NCBI RefSeq assembly: GCF_016587375.1
Contig: NZ_BNJG01000001.1
Location: forward strand, 2,728,001-2,792,000
From: Ktedonobacter robiniae
Lineage (GTDB): Bacteria > Chloroflexota > Ktedonobacteria > Ktedonobacterales > Ktedonobacteraceae
Direction of reading: 5' to 3'
Length of the DNA stretch: 64,000 nt
Positions within the stretch are counted from its first letter, which is position 1, and each line of letters starts with the position of its first letter. The notes under the pieces were generated by a model. That model was not told the DNA's origin, searched no databases, and saw only the letters and a list, made by a program, of their open reading frames with translations. Shown here piece after piece: positions 1 through 9,990 of the stretch. Position numbers and translations under genes: made by a program.

Positions 1-8
1 ATACAGAC

Positions 9-608
9 TTAGGCCTCAGGTGTGGGCGTGAAAGGGAGAACATGAAGCTGGATATTAGCTGCTGAGTGATTGATATCCTCCTCGTCAAGCTGGTATATCT
101 GGTCCCAGCCTTCCTGGGGACTGTTGAGTAGTACCTGTTGTAACTGGCCAAAGTGATAGTTGATCACGTCTGCTCCCACGCGTCGCTGCCGTTGTTGTTC
201 ATGGCGTAGGCAGATGTCGGGTGTGATATTGAAGACGAAGAGACAGGTCTGATAATTGTAGCGGTGCGCCAGTTCAAGCAGGTTGCGCCGGGCGTCCCAG
301 GAGATGGCCGTGCTATCGGCGATGGTCGTGCGGTTTTGGCGCATACGTTTGGCGATAATAAAATGAAAGAGATCGAAGGCTTCACGATTGGCCTGCTGGC
401 TGGCCTCGTCATCGAAGATTACGCTGCGGCAATAGTCAGATGAAATAATCATGGTTGGCGCGAAGCCAGCATGCTGGTTAGCGTGAACGAGGTTGCGCGC
501 AAAGGTGCTTTTTCCGGCACCAGCCGGGCCACAGAGCACGATTAATGTTCGCTGTGGCAGCGTAATATAGAGCGGCCGTAGCCGCTGCTGAGAGCTTGCT
601 GTGTCCAT
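9..608 (-). CDS. P-loop AAA-type ATPase / polynucleotide kinase-like protein
   Basis: This is a 199-residue protein with a clear Walker A motif, GPAGAGKST, at about residues 27-35, preceded by a hydrophobic strand (TLIVLCG). The overall pattern (P-loop, an S-D pair near residue 57, an arginine-rich lid around residues 135-142) resembles the AAA_33 / zeta-toxin / polynucleotide-kinase group, which phosphorylates small molecules or nucleic-acid ends. The substrate cannot be told from sequence. It is soluble, with no signal peptide or membrane segment. It is divergently transcribed from alaS. The start is the ATG at 608, with an AAAGGAG-like sequence upstream on the minus strand. The stop lies at 9-11, so the gene is complete. 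Confidence 0.75.
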   Translation of the reverse strand: MDTASSQQRLRPLYITLPQRTLIVLCGPAGAGKSTFARNLVHANQHAGFAPTMIISSDYCRSVIFDDEASQQANREAFDLFHFIIAKRMRQNRTTIADSTAISWDARRNLLELAHRYNYQTCLFVFNITPDICLRHEQQRQRRVGADVINYHFGQLQQVLLNSPQEGWDQIYQLDEEDINHSAANIQLHVLPFTPTPEA

Positions 609-953
609 TGCGATGCTTCTTCTCCTTTGATATAATGCGCATGCATATATACGCCTTTTTAAGAAACAGATGAAAAGGTGGAACGTAAGGTCATATGCAG
701 CTTTTGTGTTTCATTGTATACTAACAAACACTCACACAAATGTTGTTGTTAACAGCATTTTGATGATAAAACCGGCTCTTATCTATTGCGTCTGTCTCTT
801 TGTGTGCAGAAACGAATACAGGTTGGTGCATCTTATACCGTAATATTATGGTAACGGTAATGACGCCCCGCCTGGGCATTCCAGGCCACCTGAAACCATA
901 CACTCTATGTGTCTTTATCGCAAGAGACGCTCCCATACGCTGAGGAGGTTGTT
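609..953. other. Divergent intergenic region between the P-loop gene and alaS
   Basis: This 345-bp region is AT-rich and separates divergent genes, so it should hold both promoters. A TATAAT-like hexamer is visible near 631 on the plus strand. A short string near 674-688 (aaggtggaacgtaagg) superficially recalls the T-box consensus, but the rest of the T-box does not match. I see no open reading frame worth calling. Confidence 0.4.
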
Positions 954-3596
954 GTGTCTGTAGAGATCGCTCTTACCAGCACGGAAATTCGTGCGCGTTT
1001 TTTAGATTACTTCGCGAGCAAAGGCCACGTCAAGGTGCCCAGCTCATCCCTGGTTCCACGCAATGATCCGACGGTGATGCTGACTACCGCGGGCATGCAG
1101 CAGATGATCCCCTACTTCCTGGGGCGCGAGACGCCTCCAGGATCACGTCTGACCTCGTCTCAGAAGTGTTTCCGCACAACTGATATCGATATCGTGGGCA
1201 ATGAGCGCACGTTGACCTTCTTCGAGATGCTGGGTAACTTCTCGGTTGGCGATTACTTCAAGCGCGAGGCCATCACCTTCGCCTGGGAGTTCCTGACTCA
1301 GGTGATCAAGTTGCCCGCCCAGCGCCTGCATCCAACGGTCCATCCAGAGGATGACGAGGCACCACGCTACTGGAATGAGATTGCAGGTTATCCTGATGAG
1401 GCTATTGTACGCCTGGAGGATAACTGGTGGGGTCCTCCAGGAGCGTCGGGTCCGTGTGGCCCAGACTCTGAGATCTACTATGATCGTGGCGTTGAGCATG
1501 GCTGTGGACGTGCCGATTGTAAACCGGGCTGTGAGTGCGAGCGTTTCCTTGAGATCTGGAACCTGGTCTTTATGCAGTTTTTCCAGGATCGCGATGGGGT
1601 TCGCACGCCGCTGCCCAAGACGAATATCGATACCGGCATGGGTCTGGAGCGCCTCTCAATGGTTGTGCAGGGGAAAGAGTCGGTCTTTGATACCGACATC
1701 TTCCGCGCCATTATCGATCACTTTGCCCAGCTTACAGGCAAGGTCTATGGGCAGGAGACGCGTGTCGATACCTCATTGCGTGTCATCGCCGATCATGCAC
1801 GTGCCCTGGTCTTCCTGGCTGCCGATGGTGTGCTACCTAGCAACGAGGGGCGCGGCTATATCTTCCGCCGCGTCTTGCGCCGCGCGGTGCGCCATGGTAA
1901 GCTGCTAGGACTGGATCAGCCCTTCCTCTCCATTGCCGCAGACACCGTCATCAAGCTCATGGGTGACTATTACACCGAACTGCGCACGCAGCGCGACCGC
2001 ATTGTCGACGTGTTGAGCCTGGAGGAGAAAAAGTTTAGCCAGACCCTCAACACGGGCTTGCAGTTGCTGACGAGCCTCTTAAGCGACCTGCGCCAGAAAG
2101 AGATTTCGGTCATTCCAGGCAACGAAGTCTTCAAGCTCTATGATAGCCACGGTTTCCCGGTTGAGCTGACGCAGGAGATCGCCTCTGAGCAAGGTTTTAC
2201 CATTGATGCAGCAGGCTTTGAGCTGGCCATGCAGCAGCAGCAGGAGCGCAGCCGCGCAGCTAGCAACTTTGCGCAGGCCGACCACGAGACCAACCTCGAC
2301 GAGGTGCTCCAGCGCGTTGGTCCGACGAAGTTCACTGGCTACCAGGGCATCACCGGCACGGGTAAGGTTGTGGCCTTATTTGTGGATGGCAAAGAGGTCG
2401 AGAGCATTAGCGCGCCTCAGCAAGCCCTGGCGATCCTGGATGCGACCCCCTTCTATGCCGAGAGCGGTGGTCAAATTGGTGATCGTGGAGACCTTCTGGC
2501 CCAGGCGGGCGTGTTTAAAGTACACGATACACGCCGCCCGGTAAAAGGACTCTATGTGCATTATGGCGAAATCGCCGAGGGCTACCTGCGCGTCGGTGAT
2601 AGCGTCCAGGCCGAAGTGATGAGTCAGCGCCGTGAAGATACCATGCGTAATCACAGCGCCACGCATCTTTTACATAAGGCGTTACGTGATTTACTTGGGA
2701 CACAGGTGGAGCAGCGGGGATCGCTGGTGGAACCTGAGCGCTTGCGCTTCGACTTCAGCAGCCAGCGCGGATTGACTACAGATGAGCTTGCTCAGATCGA
2801 TGCGCAGGTGAATCGTTGGATTCGCGCCGATTATCCCGTTGATACTACTATCATGCCTATTCAAGAGGCACTTGCCACAGGCGCGATGGCGCTCTTCGGC
2901 GAGAAGTACGATGACCTCGTGCGTGTCGTCTCGATGGGCAGTAGTACCGAGCTGTGTGGTGGTACGCATTGCGCCTCAACAGGCCAGATTGGCCTCTACC
3001 TGACCGTGCAGGAGACGAGCGTTGCCGCGGGCATCCGCCGTATTGAAGCCTTAACTGGACGGGCTGCTGAAGCCTACCTGCGCCGTCGCAGCGCCCTGGT
3101 TGACTCGCTCGCCGCCCGCTTGCAGGTACAGACCGACACGCTTGAAGCGCGTGTGGAGCAGATGCAGCATGAGCTGAGCACGTTGCGTAAGCAGGTGGCG
3201 CAGTTCCAGCGCGAGAACGCGGTACGCCAGGTGGAAACCCTGGTCTCACAGGGGCAGGAGCAGTCTGGTGTAACCATCATCGCGACCAGCGTGGATGTGC
3301 CTGACGACAAAGTCTTGCGCGAAATGGGCGAGATGATGCGTTCAAAATTAAAGCAGCCACACGTGGTGGTTCTCGCCGCACCTCTGGAGGAGCGCATCGC
3401 TCTTCAGGTAAATGTCGAGCCATCCTTGACGAAGCGTGGCCTGCACGCTGGGAAAATCGCTGCTGCCGTCGGCCAGAAGCTTGGCGGCAAGGGCGGTGGT
3501 CGCCCAGACGTCGCGCAGGGTGGTGGCAAGAACAAGGCTGAGTTGGGCGCCGCTTTAGAGTTGGTAACGCAGTTCGTGCGAGAGAATCTACAGTAG
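954..3596 (+). CDS. alaS: Alanyl-tRNA synthetase
   Basis: AlaRS charges tRNA-Ala with alanine in the cytoplasm and edits mischarged Ser and Gly. The 880-residue length matches the family (E. coli 876). Visible parts are the class II catalytic core at the N-terminus (LTTAGMQQMIPYF, RTTDID), the editing-domain zinc motif HSATHLLH near residue 567 with the partner CGGTH near residue 668, a coiled-coil segment and a glycine-rich C-Ala domain (GGKGGGRPD). The frame is open back to 909, but an AGGAGG at 943-948 lies 5 nt before GTG 954, so I place the start there. It is followed by a dispersed repeat copy at 3600-3660. Transcription is probably single-gene. Confidence 0.95.
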   Translation: MSVEIALTSTEIRARFLDYFASKGHVKVPSSSLVPRNDPTVMLTTAGMQQMIPYFLGRETPPGSRLTSSQKCFRTTDIDIVGNERTLTFFEMLGNFSVGDYFKREAITFAWEFLTQVIKLPAQRLHPTVHPEDDEAPRYWNEIAGYPDEAIVRLEDNWWGPPGASGPCGPDSEIYYDRGVEHGCGRADCKPGCECERFLEIWNLVFMQFFQDRDGVRTPLPKTNIDTGMGLERLSMVVQGKESVFDTDIFRAIIDHFAQLTGKVYGQETRVDTSLRVIADHARALVFLAADGVLPSNEGRGYIFRRVLRRAVRHGKLLGLDQPFLSIAADTVIKLMGDYYTELRTQRDRIVDVLSLEEKKFSQTLNTGLQLLTSLLSDLRQKEISVIPGNEVFKLYDSHGFPVELTQEIASEQGFTIDAAGFELAMQQQQERSRAASNFAQADHETNLDEVLQRVGPTKFTGYQGITGTGKVVALFVDGKEVESISAPQQALAILDATPFYAESGGQIGDRGDLLAQAGVFKVHDTRRPVKGLYVHYGEIAEGYLRVGDSVQAEVMSQRREDTMRNHSATHLLHKALRDLLGTQVEQRGSLVEPERLRFDFSSQRGLTTDELAQIDAQVNRWIRADYPVDTTIMPIQEALATGAMALFGEKYDDLVRVVSMGSSTELCGGTHCASTGQIGLYLTVQETSVAAGIRRIEALTGRAAEAYLRRRSALVDSLAARLQVQTDTLEARVEQMQHELSTLRKQVAQFQRENAVRQVETLVSQGQEQSGVTIIATSVDVPDDKVLREMGEMMRSKLKQPHVVVLAAPLEERIALQVNVEPSLTKRGLHAGKIAAAVGQKLGGKGGGRPDVAQGGGKNKAELGAALELVTQFVRENLQ

Positions 3597-3599
3597 CTC

Positions 3600-3660
3600 C
3601 TTATACGAAAACCAATGCCACTGTCGTGGCTAGCGCTGCGCGCTCAGGTTTTCGAGAGGT
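3600..3660. repeat. Dispersed intergenic repeat, family 1, copy A
   Basis: A diverged copy of an approximately 65-bp element also found at 5220-5285 and 28210-28293. Shared blocks are the left end (CTTATaCGAAA), the centre CTAGCGCTGCGCGCTCAGG and the right end TTTTCG. The two ends are inverted repeats of each other and the centre contains an AGCGC/GCGCT dyad, so the RNA or DNA strand can fold on itself. It lies just after alaS. Confidence 0.6.
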
Positions 3661-3854
3661 AGTAACTTTGCCAGAAGTACGTTCTTTGTGTTATAACGTA
3701 CACGTCATGCACTTTCGTTTTTGAGGCGACGGTGCATGACACTCTGAGCGTATATGGCGATGAGAGCGGTAGTCAGCGCGCTGTTTCTGGCGAATGTAGG
3801 TGGACCCCATCACCTGTGAAACAAAGAAAGAATGAAATCAGGGAAGACACGCAT

Positions 3855-5196
3855 ATGAATCTCTTTCAACGTCTGCGCAATTTGTTTGGCAGAGGACACG
3901 AAGAGAATGGGTATTATCCCGAACTAGATGAAGAAGAGTATGAGGTTGAACTCGAGCCTGTGGGTTCGAGCTCTGAGCGTCAGCTCTTTACAGCGTTAGA
4001 TATTGGTACCGCCTATGCCAAGGCTATGATTATCGAGGTCCATGGGGATAGCGCTGAGGTTCTAGGCGTGGGACACCATCCTCAAAGCTATACACATATG
4101 TCGGATGGTATTGTAACCGATATTCCCGGCGTTATCGCCAACTGTAACAAGGCTCTGCTCAAGGCGGAGCAAGCGGCAGGGGGGTTATCGCGCCTTCCGC
4201 GATCATTGGTATCGCAGGCGAACTGGTCAAGGGTAGCTCGACAACGGTCAGTAAGAATCGGCAGCAACCGGCACGTCCGATCACAGCGGATGAGCTGGAA
4301 GCGCTAATGGCTAGTGCGCAGAATAAATTATTGAAGAGCGCCAAGGAGCGTATTGCCGCGGAAACGGGTTACCATAATATCGAGGTTCGTCTAACCAATA
4401 CCGCCGTCGTCTCGGTGCGTATTGATGGGCAGGCCGTATCCAATCCTATTGGCTTTCCCGGTCGCTACTTCTCGCTGACGCTCTTTAGCGCCTTTGCGCC
4501 ACTAATGCAATTGGGCGCACTGGAGGCGGTGGCCCAGGGGCTGGATCTTACTCTGCTGGCGATTGTGGCTGAACCCTACGCCCTGGCACGTTGTTTGAGC
4601 ACGAATGCTGGAGCCGATAGTGGCGCCATCTTTATTGATATTGGCGGCGGTACGACCGATATCGCCCTGGTACGGCAGGGAGGCATCGAGGAGACGCGTA
4701 TGTTTGCCCTGGGGGGCGCTCGTTTACGCGTCGCATTGCCACAAGTAAAAGCATCTCGATTCGCGAGGCCGAGCGCCTGAAATTGAGTTATAGCCGGGGA
4801 GAGATTACAGGCGAGGCCTATGAGGAGATGCGGGCTATTCTCGAACCCGATTGTCAGACCTGGATGGATAGTGTCGAACTCTTGCTCGAAGAGCTTGCCA
4901 AGGAGGAGTTATTGCCACCAGCCATTTATGTCGTCGGTGGTGGCTCGGGGCTTTTAGATCTGTTTCAGAAGCTTGAAGCCTTTCCCTGGATAGAGCGCCT
5001 GCCCTTCTCGCGGCATCCAATCATCCGCACTGTGCAACCAGAGATGGTGGGACATATTACTGATCCCGAGAGTATGTTGCGTAGCGCCCAGGATATTACG
5101 CCTATGGCTCTGGCATACCAGGCCGTCGAATTAGAGAACGATGATTCAATGCTGGAACAAACCCTGTATCGTGTTCTAGACGCGATGCGCATGTGA
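3855..5196 (+). pseudogene. FtsA-like actin-fold cell-division ATPase, two frameshifts
   Basis: The pieces together encode one FtsA/PilM-like actin-fold ATPase of about 447 residues, which would tether division or envelope machinery to the membrane. Visible motifs are LDIGTAYAKAM (phosphate 1), FIDIGGGTTDIALV (phosphate 2) and YVVGGGSGL (adenosine). The reading frame changes at G-run 4179-4184 and again at G-run 4711-4716. Adding one G at each site gives one continuous protein through the conserved GIAGELV and GGRSFTRRIA segments, and the total length becomes a multiple of three. The start is ATG 3855. Either the gene is truly broken twice in the same way or the consensus dropped one G in two runs; I favour the latter. 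The family call is firm, the exact name less so. Confidence 0.8.
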
Positions 5197-5219
5197 TACA
5201 TATTCTCTAGCATATAGAT

Positions 5220-5285
5220 CTTATTCCGGAATCTAGCGCCACTTACGTGTCTAGCGCTGCGCGCTCAGGGTTTTCGGATCGGAAG
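5220..5285. repeat. Dispersed intergenic repeat, family 1, copy B
   Basis: The best-preserved copy of the family-1 element. Left end CTTATTCCGGAA, central CTAGCGCTGCGCGCTCAGGG, right end TTTTCGGATCGGAAG. Left and right ends form an imperfect inverted repeat. It sits between the FtsA-like gene and the baseplate-J-like gene. It has no coding capacity and is too small to move by itself. Confidence 0.65.
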
Positions 5286-5441
5286 ATGCTTGAAAATGGG
5301 CAGAAAATGCATCGGGAGAGCGGAACTGGCACTATCATACGTTATTATATGAGAGACACAGGGATGTGATACTACGCTATAATTAAGCTGCACAGCCCGA
5401 AATTCGTGTGGATCCGTTATTGATGGGGAGAATCTGGGCTT

Positions 5442-8120
5442 ATGAGTGATGAGCAAACAATTTATATTGGTCCTGAAGACGATTTAACCAGTGTACGTGA
5501 GCGCCTGCAGCGTGTTGAATCGCGGCGTGTGACCATGGTAATACCGGCGCAGACGCAGTTGCGTAGTCATGTGGCCTGGAAGTTACTGCATGCACGAGCA
5601 CGGGAGATGGGGAAGGATGTGGTCATTGTAAGCTCTGATCCTCAGGTGCGTTCGGTGGCCCAGGCGGTGAAGTTTAAGGTGGCTCAATCACTCGAGGCCC
5701 AGCCCAGCGATCCTCGCCAGAATAGTCGCCCGGGGCGCTCGGCCCCGGGCGGTCGAGGACGAGGCTCCTCTCGTAAGTCCCCTGAGGGACGTAGCCTGGG
5801 GCCTCGCCGGTCTCGTCAGTTAGAACGTTCGTCCGAACGCTGGAGGTCTGCTCCCCCCTCTCCCCTGCCCCTCTCTCCTTCTCCTTACATTCAGCCAGTC
5901 TCCGAAACCTTTGAGCCAGGTCAGAAAGAGCTACCCAGCAAACACTCCCAATTTGATGGAAGCTTTGAAGAACAGAAGCGTCCAGTTGAGGAGACGCCTG
6001 CGCGTAAGTTCGAGGCGCCCTATGTTTATGAGGGGCAGAGCCGTCCTTCAATTCACTCGCTGCCTCCCCAGGAACTGGATGATGACGAGGCCGATCTGCT
6101 ACTCGAAGACTATAACCAGGCTCAGAGTATTCGGCGATCTGCCATGCAAGATCAACCACGTGCACAAGCAAAGGAGTCCGAGGGCAACGCCAGGCTAGCC
6201 GCCTCGCAGCGCACCCCCGATGAGGCGAAGCCGAGCTATACAACGCCCCCTCTCTCGCCAACTGTCGCGGATGCCATTCTCTCCGATCCTTTCGCGTATT
6301 TTGATGATGAGTTACCGCCGCCACCACGTGCCGAGCAACGAGGCGCGGTAACGATAGATCAGCTTGAGAGTGGAATGCATCCCATTCCCGAGACTCCTGT
6401 ACATGGTGGGCCATCGACCCAGCCCGGTATTATCGTGGATGGCGAGATTGAAGACCTGGGTGACATGGGCAGTGATGACGCCTTTCCGCCTGCCCGCCAA
6501 CAGGAGATGGAGTCGGATGACGAAATTGATGAGCTTACGCCTCCTTCACTGCCCGCGGCGCGCCGTGATCGACGTTCAGTGCCATTGCAGAAAAGCTCAA
6601 AGCGTCCCATGCCCGGCCGAACCCCTCTGGAGGGGGACCAGGATGAGTATGAGGCACCGGATGTGGAGGAGCAGCCAACACAAATTATGCCACCACGTCC
6701 CGCCGCCCAGGCGCCCGCCCAGCGTTTAAGCCGCGAGTTGACTCCGGTGCATTCGCGCGCGGTACGGCCCGCGAGCGGGATACAGGAGCATCCCAATCAG
6801 GTAAAACCAGCTTCGCGTAGCAGCCAGGCGTCACAACGACCATCCAGGCAGGCACCTCATAGCCGTGTCAGTCGCCGCTCTTATCAGGAGCGTAGGCGCG
6901 GGGCCAGGGGAGGCTTCCTGGTGGCAGCCGGTATCTTACTGGCGTTTCTAGTGGTTGGTTTGCTGGCCTTTTTTGTGCCGAGCACAGATGTGACGATTAC
7001 CTTTGCGGGACGTAGTTATAGCCATGCGCTCACACTGGCCGCGGTTCCCAATGGTCCGGGTGTGGTTGGGCCACGCCTCGCGCAAGCCACGAGCGCAAGT
7101 GTTCCGGCACAGCGCCTCTCACGGGACTTCACACAGAATGGCATTGGCACGGCAACCGGCCAGAAGCTTATTGATAATCAGGTGGCTACCGGCAGCATCA
7201 CATTCACCAATAATGGGAGCGCTAATATTACCATTCCCTCCGGGACGGTATTAGAGACGCAGAGTGATGGCATTCAGTTTGTGACAACCGCGGAGGCTGT
7301 GGTTACGCCTCAAGGTGGTGGCGCGAACCCTGTGGATGTACCTGTGCAGGCGCAGAAGCCTGGGACGAGCGGGAATGTGGGCGCTAAGACCATCACCATA
7401 CTCCCCGATAATAGCAAGAGCGAGATCGCCCGGGCGAGTCATCTCTCCTCGCCTGACCAGGTAAAGCTAACCTTTACCAACGCGGACCGCATGACAGGTG
7501 GCGGTGCTGGCAAGGCTACCGTGGTCACTCAGGGAGACCTGGATGCTCTGAAGCAGAAGCTACAGGACGCCTTGAGCGCGGATATCCAGAACTGGTTGAC
7601 GCAGCAGAAGAAGTCGCCACAGGATATCGTGGGGAAGCCTGATCTCCAGAGCACCTTAACCGATGCCCCCAAAGTTGACCAGGTGGTAGAGAATAACTCT
7701 TTTACCGCGAATCTACATGTGACCTTGACGGCACTGCTTATCTCTGGCAGCGATATCCAGAAGGCAAGTGTCGATCCACTGAATGTGTCCTTGCAGCAGG
7801 AGCAGAACTTTAAGGACTACATCGTAACTGCCGATGCGGCCCCCTCCATTCAAATTCAAAAACTCTCGACAAGTGGCACAGGAGAGCACCTGACGCTCAA
7901 CTTTACCGCCCAGGTAAACACCACGCCCTCAATCAAACCCGAGACTGTACAGCACCTGGTGCTGGGGAAATCGGCGACCAACGCGCGTGCCGAGGTGTTG
8001 CATAGCTATCAACACTACAATGTAAAAGAGGTCCAGATCTCCTCCACCCCATCGTTTGTCTTCTGGGTGACGTTCTGGCAGCCAAATATTCATGTCCACC
8101 TGGTGCCAGCAAACTCCTGA
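5442..8120 (+). CDS. Baseplate J/gp47-like single-pass membrane protein
   Basis: An 892-residue protein in three parts. Residues 1-85 form a small alpha/beta domain (IGPEDDLTSVRERL, then VTMVIPAQ and VVIVSSDPQVRS). Residues about 90-480 are Pro-, Arg-, Ser- and acid-rich and low in complexity. A single membrane helix follows (about 486-508, FLVAAGILLAFLVVGLLAFF), then an external C-terminal region with a baseplate-J-like segment (SGTVLETQSDGIQF, then PVQAQKPGTSGNVGA). Proteins of this build occur in many Gram-positive-type bacteria, and their function is unknown to me. The phage baseplate name reflects only the local fold. The start ATG 5442 agrees with conserved N-terminal residues. It follows the FtsA-like gene on the same strand, suggesting an envelope role. 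Confidence 0.7.
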   Translation: MSDEQTIYIGPEDDLTSVRERLQRVESRRVTMVIPAQTQLRSHVAWKLLHARAREMGKDVVIVSSDPQVRSVAQAVKFKVAQSLEAQPSDPRQNSRPGRSAPGGRGRGSSRKSPEGRSLGPRRSRQLERSSERWRSAPPSPLPLSPSPYIQPVSETFEPGQKELPSKHSQFDGSFEEQKRPVEETPARKFEAPYVYEGQSRPSIHSLPPQELDDDEADLLLEDYNQAQSIRRSAMQDQPRAQAKESEGNARLAASQRTPDEAKPSYTTPPLSPTVADAILSDPFAYFDDELPPPPRAEQRGAVTIDQLESGMHPIPETPVHGGPSTQPGIIVDGEIEDLGDMGSDDAFPPARQQEMESDDEIDELTPPSLPAARRDRRSVPLQKSSKRPMPGRTPLEGDQDEYEAPDVEEQPTQIMPPRPAAQAPAQRLSRELTPVHSRAVRPASGIQEHPNQVKPASRSSQASQRPSRQAPHSRVSRRSYQERRRGARGGFLVAAGILLAFLVVGLLAFFVPSTDVTITFAGRSYSHALTLAAVPNGPGVVGPRLAQATSASVPAQRLSRDFTQNGIGTATGQKLIDNQVATGSITFTNNGSANITIPSGTVLETQSDGIQFVTTAEAVVTPQGGGANPVDVPVQAQKPGTSGNVGAKTITILPDNSKSEIARASHLSSPDQVKLTFTNADRMTGGGAGKATVVTQGDLDALKQKLQDALSADIQNWLTQQKKSPQDIVGKPDLQSTLTDAPKVDQVVENNSFTANLHVTLTALLISGSDIQKASVDPLNVSLQQEQNFKDYIVTADAAPSIQIQKLSTSGTGEHLTLNFTAQVNTTPSIKPETVQHLVLGKSATNARAEVLHSYQHYNVKEVQISSTPSFVFWVTFWQPNIHVHLVPANS

Positions 8121-8154
8121 GCAACTTACCTGAAGCGAATGACTCTCCCATCGC

Positions 8155-8187
8155 TGCCGGGCCAGTCAAAGCTAGTCCGGCATTTTT
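8155..8187 (+). terminator. Intrinsic terminator after the baseplate-J-like gene
   Basis: TGCCGG pairs with CCGGCA across about 16 nt and is followed directly by TTTTT, 35 nt after the stop codon. Confidence 0.7.
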
Positions 8188-8375
8188 CGTATGACCCCCT
8201 TACCTCAAAGGCTCGCGCAGCGAGCTGAGGTGGAAGTGAGGAGATGACTTTTGCGAGTCTCCTGGTGGTAAATCTTGGGTGAAAGTAGACAAAGCGAAGC
8301 CAGGTTCGCTAGAATGCAATAAAGAGGGTCTGGTAGGTTGGTGGTGTTCGTACAATTTTTGGGAAGGGGACGTTC

Positions 8376-8858
8376 ATGGGGAGATTGCTCGCATTAGACG
8401 TAGGCGAGGCCAGAATAGGAGTTGCAGCGTGTGACGCAACTGGTTTTCTGGCTTCACCGTATACCACTATATATGTTACTCGGGATGAGGCGCAGACCTG
8501 GGATGCGATTGAGCGACTGATCGCAGAGACCGATGCAGAGGGCCTGGTAGTTGGACTACCAGTGAGCCTGGATGGTCAGATACATGCCCAGGGTGAGCGA
8601 ATCATGGCCTTTGTAGAGCGTTTAAAAGCCCATATCGCCGTTCCGGTGACCTTCTGGGATGAGCGCCTCTCAACGGTAGAGGCCGAACGCCTACGCACAC
8701 AGCAGGGGGGAAGAAAGTCGAAGCATACCGGCGGGCGTCAGCGCTCTCAGGGGAAACGTCGACGTCCAGGACATGAGATTGATGCCCTGGCGGCGGCCGT
8801 ATTTCTCCAGGAGTACCTGGATGCACAAAGGAGTAGCACAAAAGAGGAATACGAATGA
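8376..8858 (+). CDS. ruvX: Putative pre-16S rRNA nuclease / Holliday junction resolvase YqgF
   Basis: A 160-residue RNase-H-fold protein. The N-terminal LALDVGEARIGVA carries the conserved Asp and the GxxRIGVA motif, WDERLSTVEAER is the second family signature, and GHEIDALAAAVFLQEYL supplies the C-terminal Asp. In other bacteria YqgF matures the 5' end of 16S rRNA, while resolvase activity was the older prediction. An Arg/Lys/Gly-rich insert at residues about 110-130 is longer than usual. The stop overlaps the start of mltG by 4 nt (ATGA), so the two are translationally coupled, an arrangement seen in many genomes. Confidence 0.9.
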   Translation: MGRLLALDVGEARIGVAACDATGFLASPYTTIYVTRDEAQTWDAIERLIAETDAEGLVVGLPVSLDGQIHAQGERIMAFVERLKAHIAVPVTFWDERLSTVEAERLRTQQGGRKSKHTGGRQRSQGKRRRPGHEIDALAAAVFLQEYLDAQRSSTKEEYE

Positions 8859-9985
8859 TGAAACGACCGAAGAAATCACGTGCTGGTCTTATCTCAGTGC
8901 TGATGGTTGCGGTGGTGATATTTGTCGTCAGTCTCGTGGCATGGAATACTTTTACCTCTGTTTTTCAACCGGCAGACTCCAAGAATAACAAAACGGTGGC
9001 CCTGGAAATTCGCCCGGGCGAGAGCACGGCTGAAATCGCCAACGACCTGCAAAACAAGGGTTTGATTCGCAATGCGCTCGTCTTTCGCATCTGGGCGCGT
9101 GTGCGCGGCCTGGATAATCAGTTGCAGGCAGGCGTGTATAAAAAGCTGACACCTGATATGACGGTAGACTCGATTATCAACCAACTCTTGCGGGCCCAGC
9201 CGGACGCTGTCGCAGTCGTCTTGCCTGAAGGCTGGCGCCTCGAACAGGTCGCCAATGCCTATGCGCAAGCGCAACCCACGCTCTCGAATTTTAAGAAGGA
9301 CGACTTCCTGAAGTATGCCAGAGATATCAATGCCTTTGATGCTTATGTGCAGGGCAAGTACAAAATGTCCGCGCGGGATAAGTACCCCATCTTAAAATCG
9401 ATCCCGAATGGGAAAGGGATGGAGGGTTTCCTTTTTCCTGCCAGCTACCAGGTCGACCTCAAATCTGATGCGGGCGACGCTATCGGCTTGATGCTGACAA
9501 CTATGAACGACGTCGTAAAACAGAATAACCTGGAGGCGCTGGCTCAGCAGCATAAGATGAGTCTGTATGATATGGTGAATCTGGCCGCCGTCGTCGAACG
9601 CGAGACGGGCCATGCCTCTGATCGCGAGGATGTAGGCAGCGTCTACTGGAACCGCATCTACCGGCCTAATGACGAGACCAATGGGAAGCTACAGGCCGAT
9701 CCCACGGTTCAGTACGCCCGTGATAGCGATCAAACGCCTGCGAAGTACTGGCTGCCGCTCAATACGGTCGGAGGAGATACGGCCTCTAATAGCCCGTACA
9801 ATACCTATAATACGGCGGGCCTGCCTCCCACGCCCATTTGTAGCCCTGGCCTGGCCAGTATGAAGGCCGTTGCCAATCCCAAACAGACCGACTACTACTA
9901 CTTTATCGCGGATAAAGATGGCAAATCGCATTTTGCGAAGACATTCGCGGAGTTCCAGCAACTGGAGTCCCAATATGGCGGCTAA
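8855..9985 (+). CDS. mltG: Endolytic murein transglycosylase MltG (YceG-like)
   Basis: MltG cleaves nascent glycan strands in the periplasm or wall space and so helps set glycan length. The 376-residue protein has a short basic N-terminus, one membrane helix (residues about 10-32), a LysM-like region and the catalytic domain. The segment NLAAVVERETGH contains the catalytic Glu (usually VEKET), and LQADPTVQYA is a family signature. It overlaps ruvX by 4 nt. A 24-bp palindrome at 9991-10014 follows the stop. Confidence 0.92.
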   Translation: MMKRPKKSRAGLISVLMVAVVIFVVSLVAWNTFTSVFQPADSKNNKTVALEIRPGESTAEIANDLQNKGLIRNALVFRIWARVRGLDNQLQAGVYKKLTPDMTVDSIINQLLRAQPDAVAVVLPEGWRLEQVANAYAQAQPTLSNFKKDDFLKYARDINAFDAYVQGKYKMSARDKYPILKSIPNGKGMEGFLFPASYQVDLKSDAGDAIGLMLTTMNDVVKQNNLEALAQQHKMSLYDMVNLAAVVERETGHASDREDVGSVYWNRIYRPNDETNGKLQADPTVQYARDSDQTPAKYWLPLNTVGGDTASNSPYNTYNTAGLPPTPICSPGLASMKAVANPKQTDYYYFIADKDGKSHFAKTFAEFQQLESQYGG

Positions 9986-9990
9986 GCTGA

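Noticed and set aside
674..690. T-box-like string upstream of alaS (aaggtggaacgtaagg)
   Set aside because: Only part of the T-box consensus fits. There is no specifier stem, antiterminator or terminator around it.
5442..8120. Prophage or contractile tail remnant suggested by the baseplate J similarity
   Set aside because: No other tail, capsid or integrase genes nearby. The protein is a single-pass membrane protein with a cytosolic domain.
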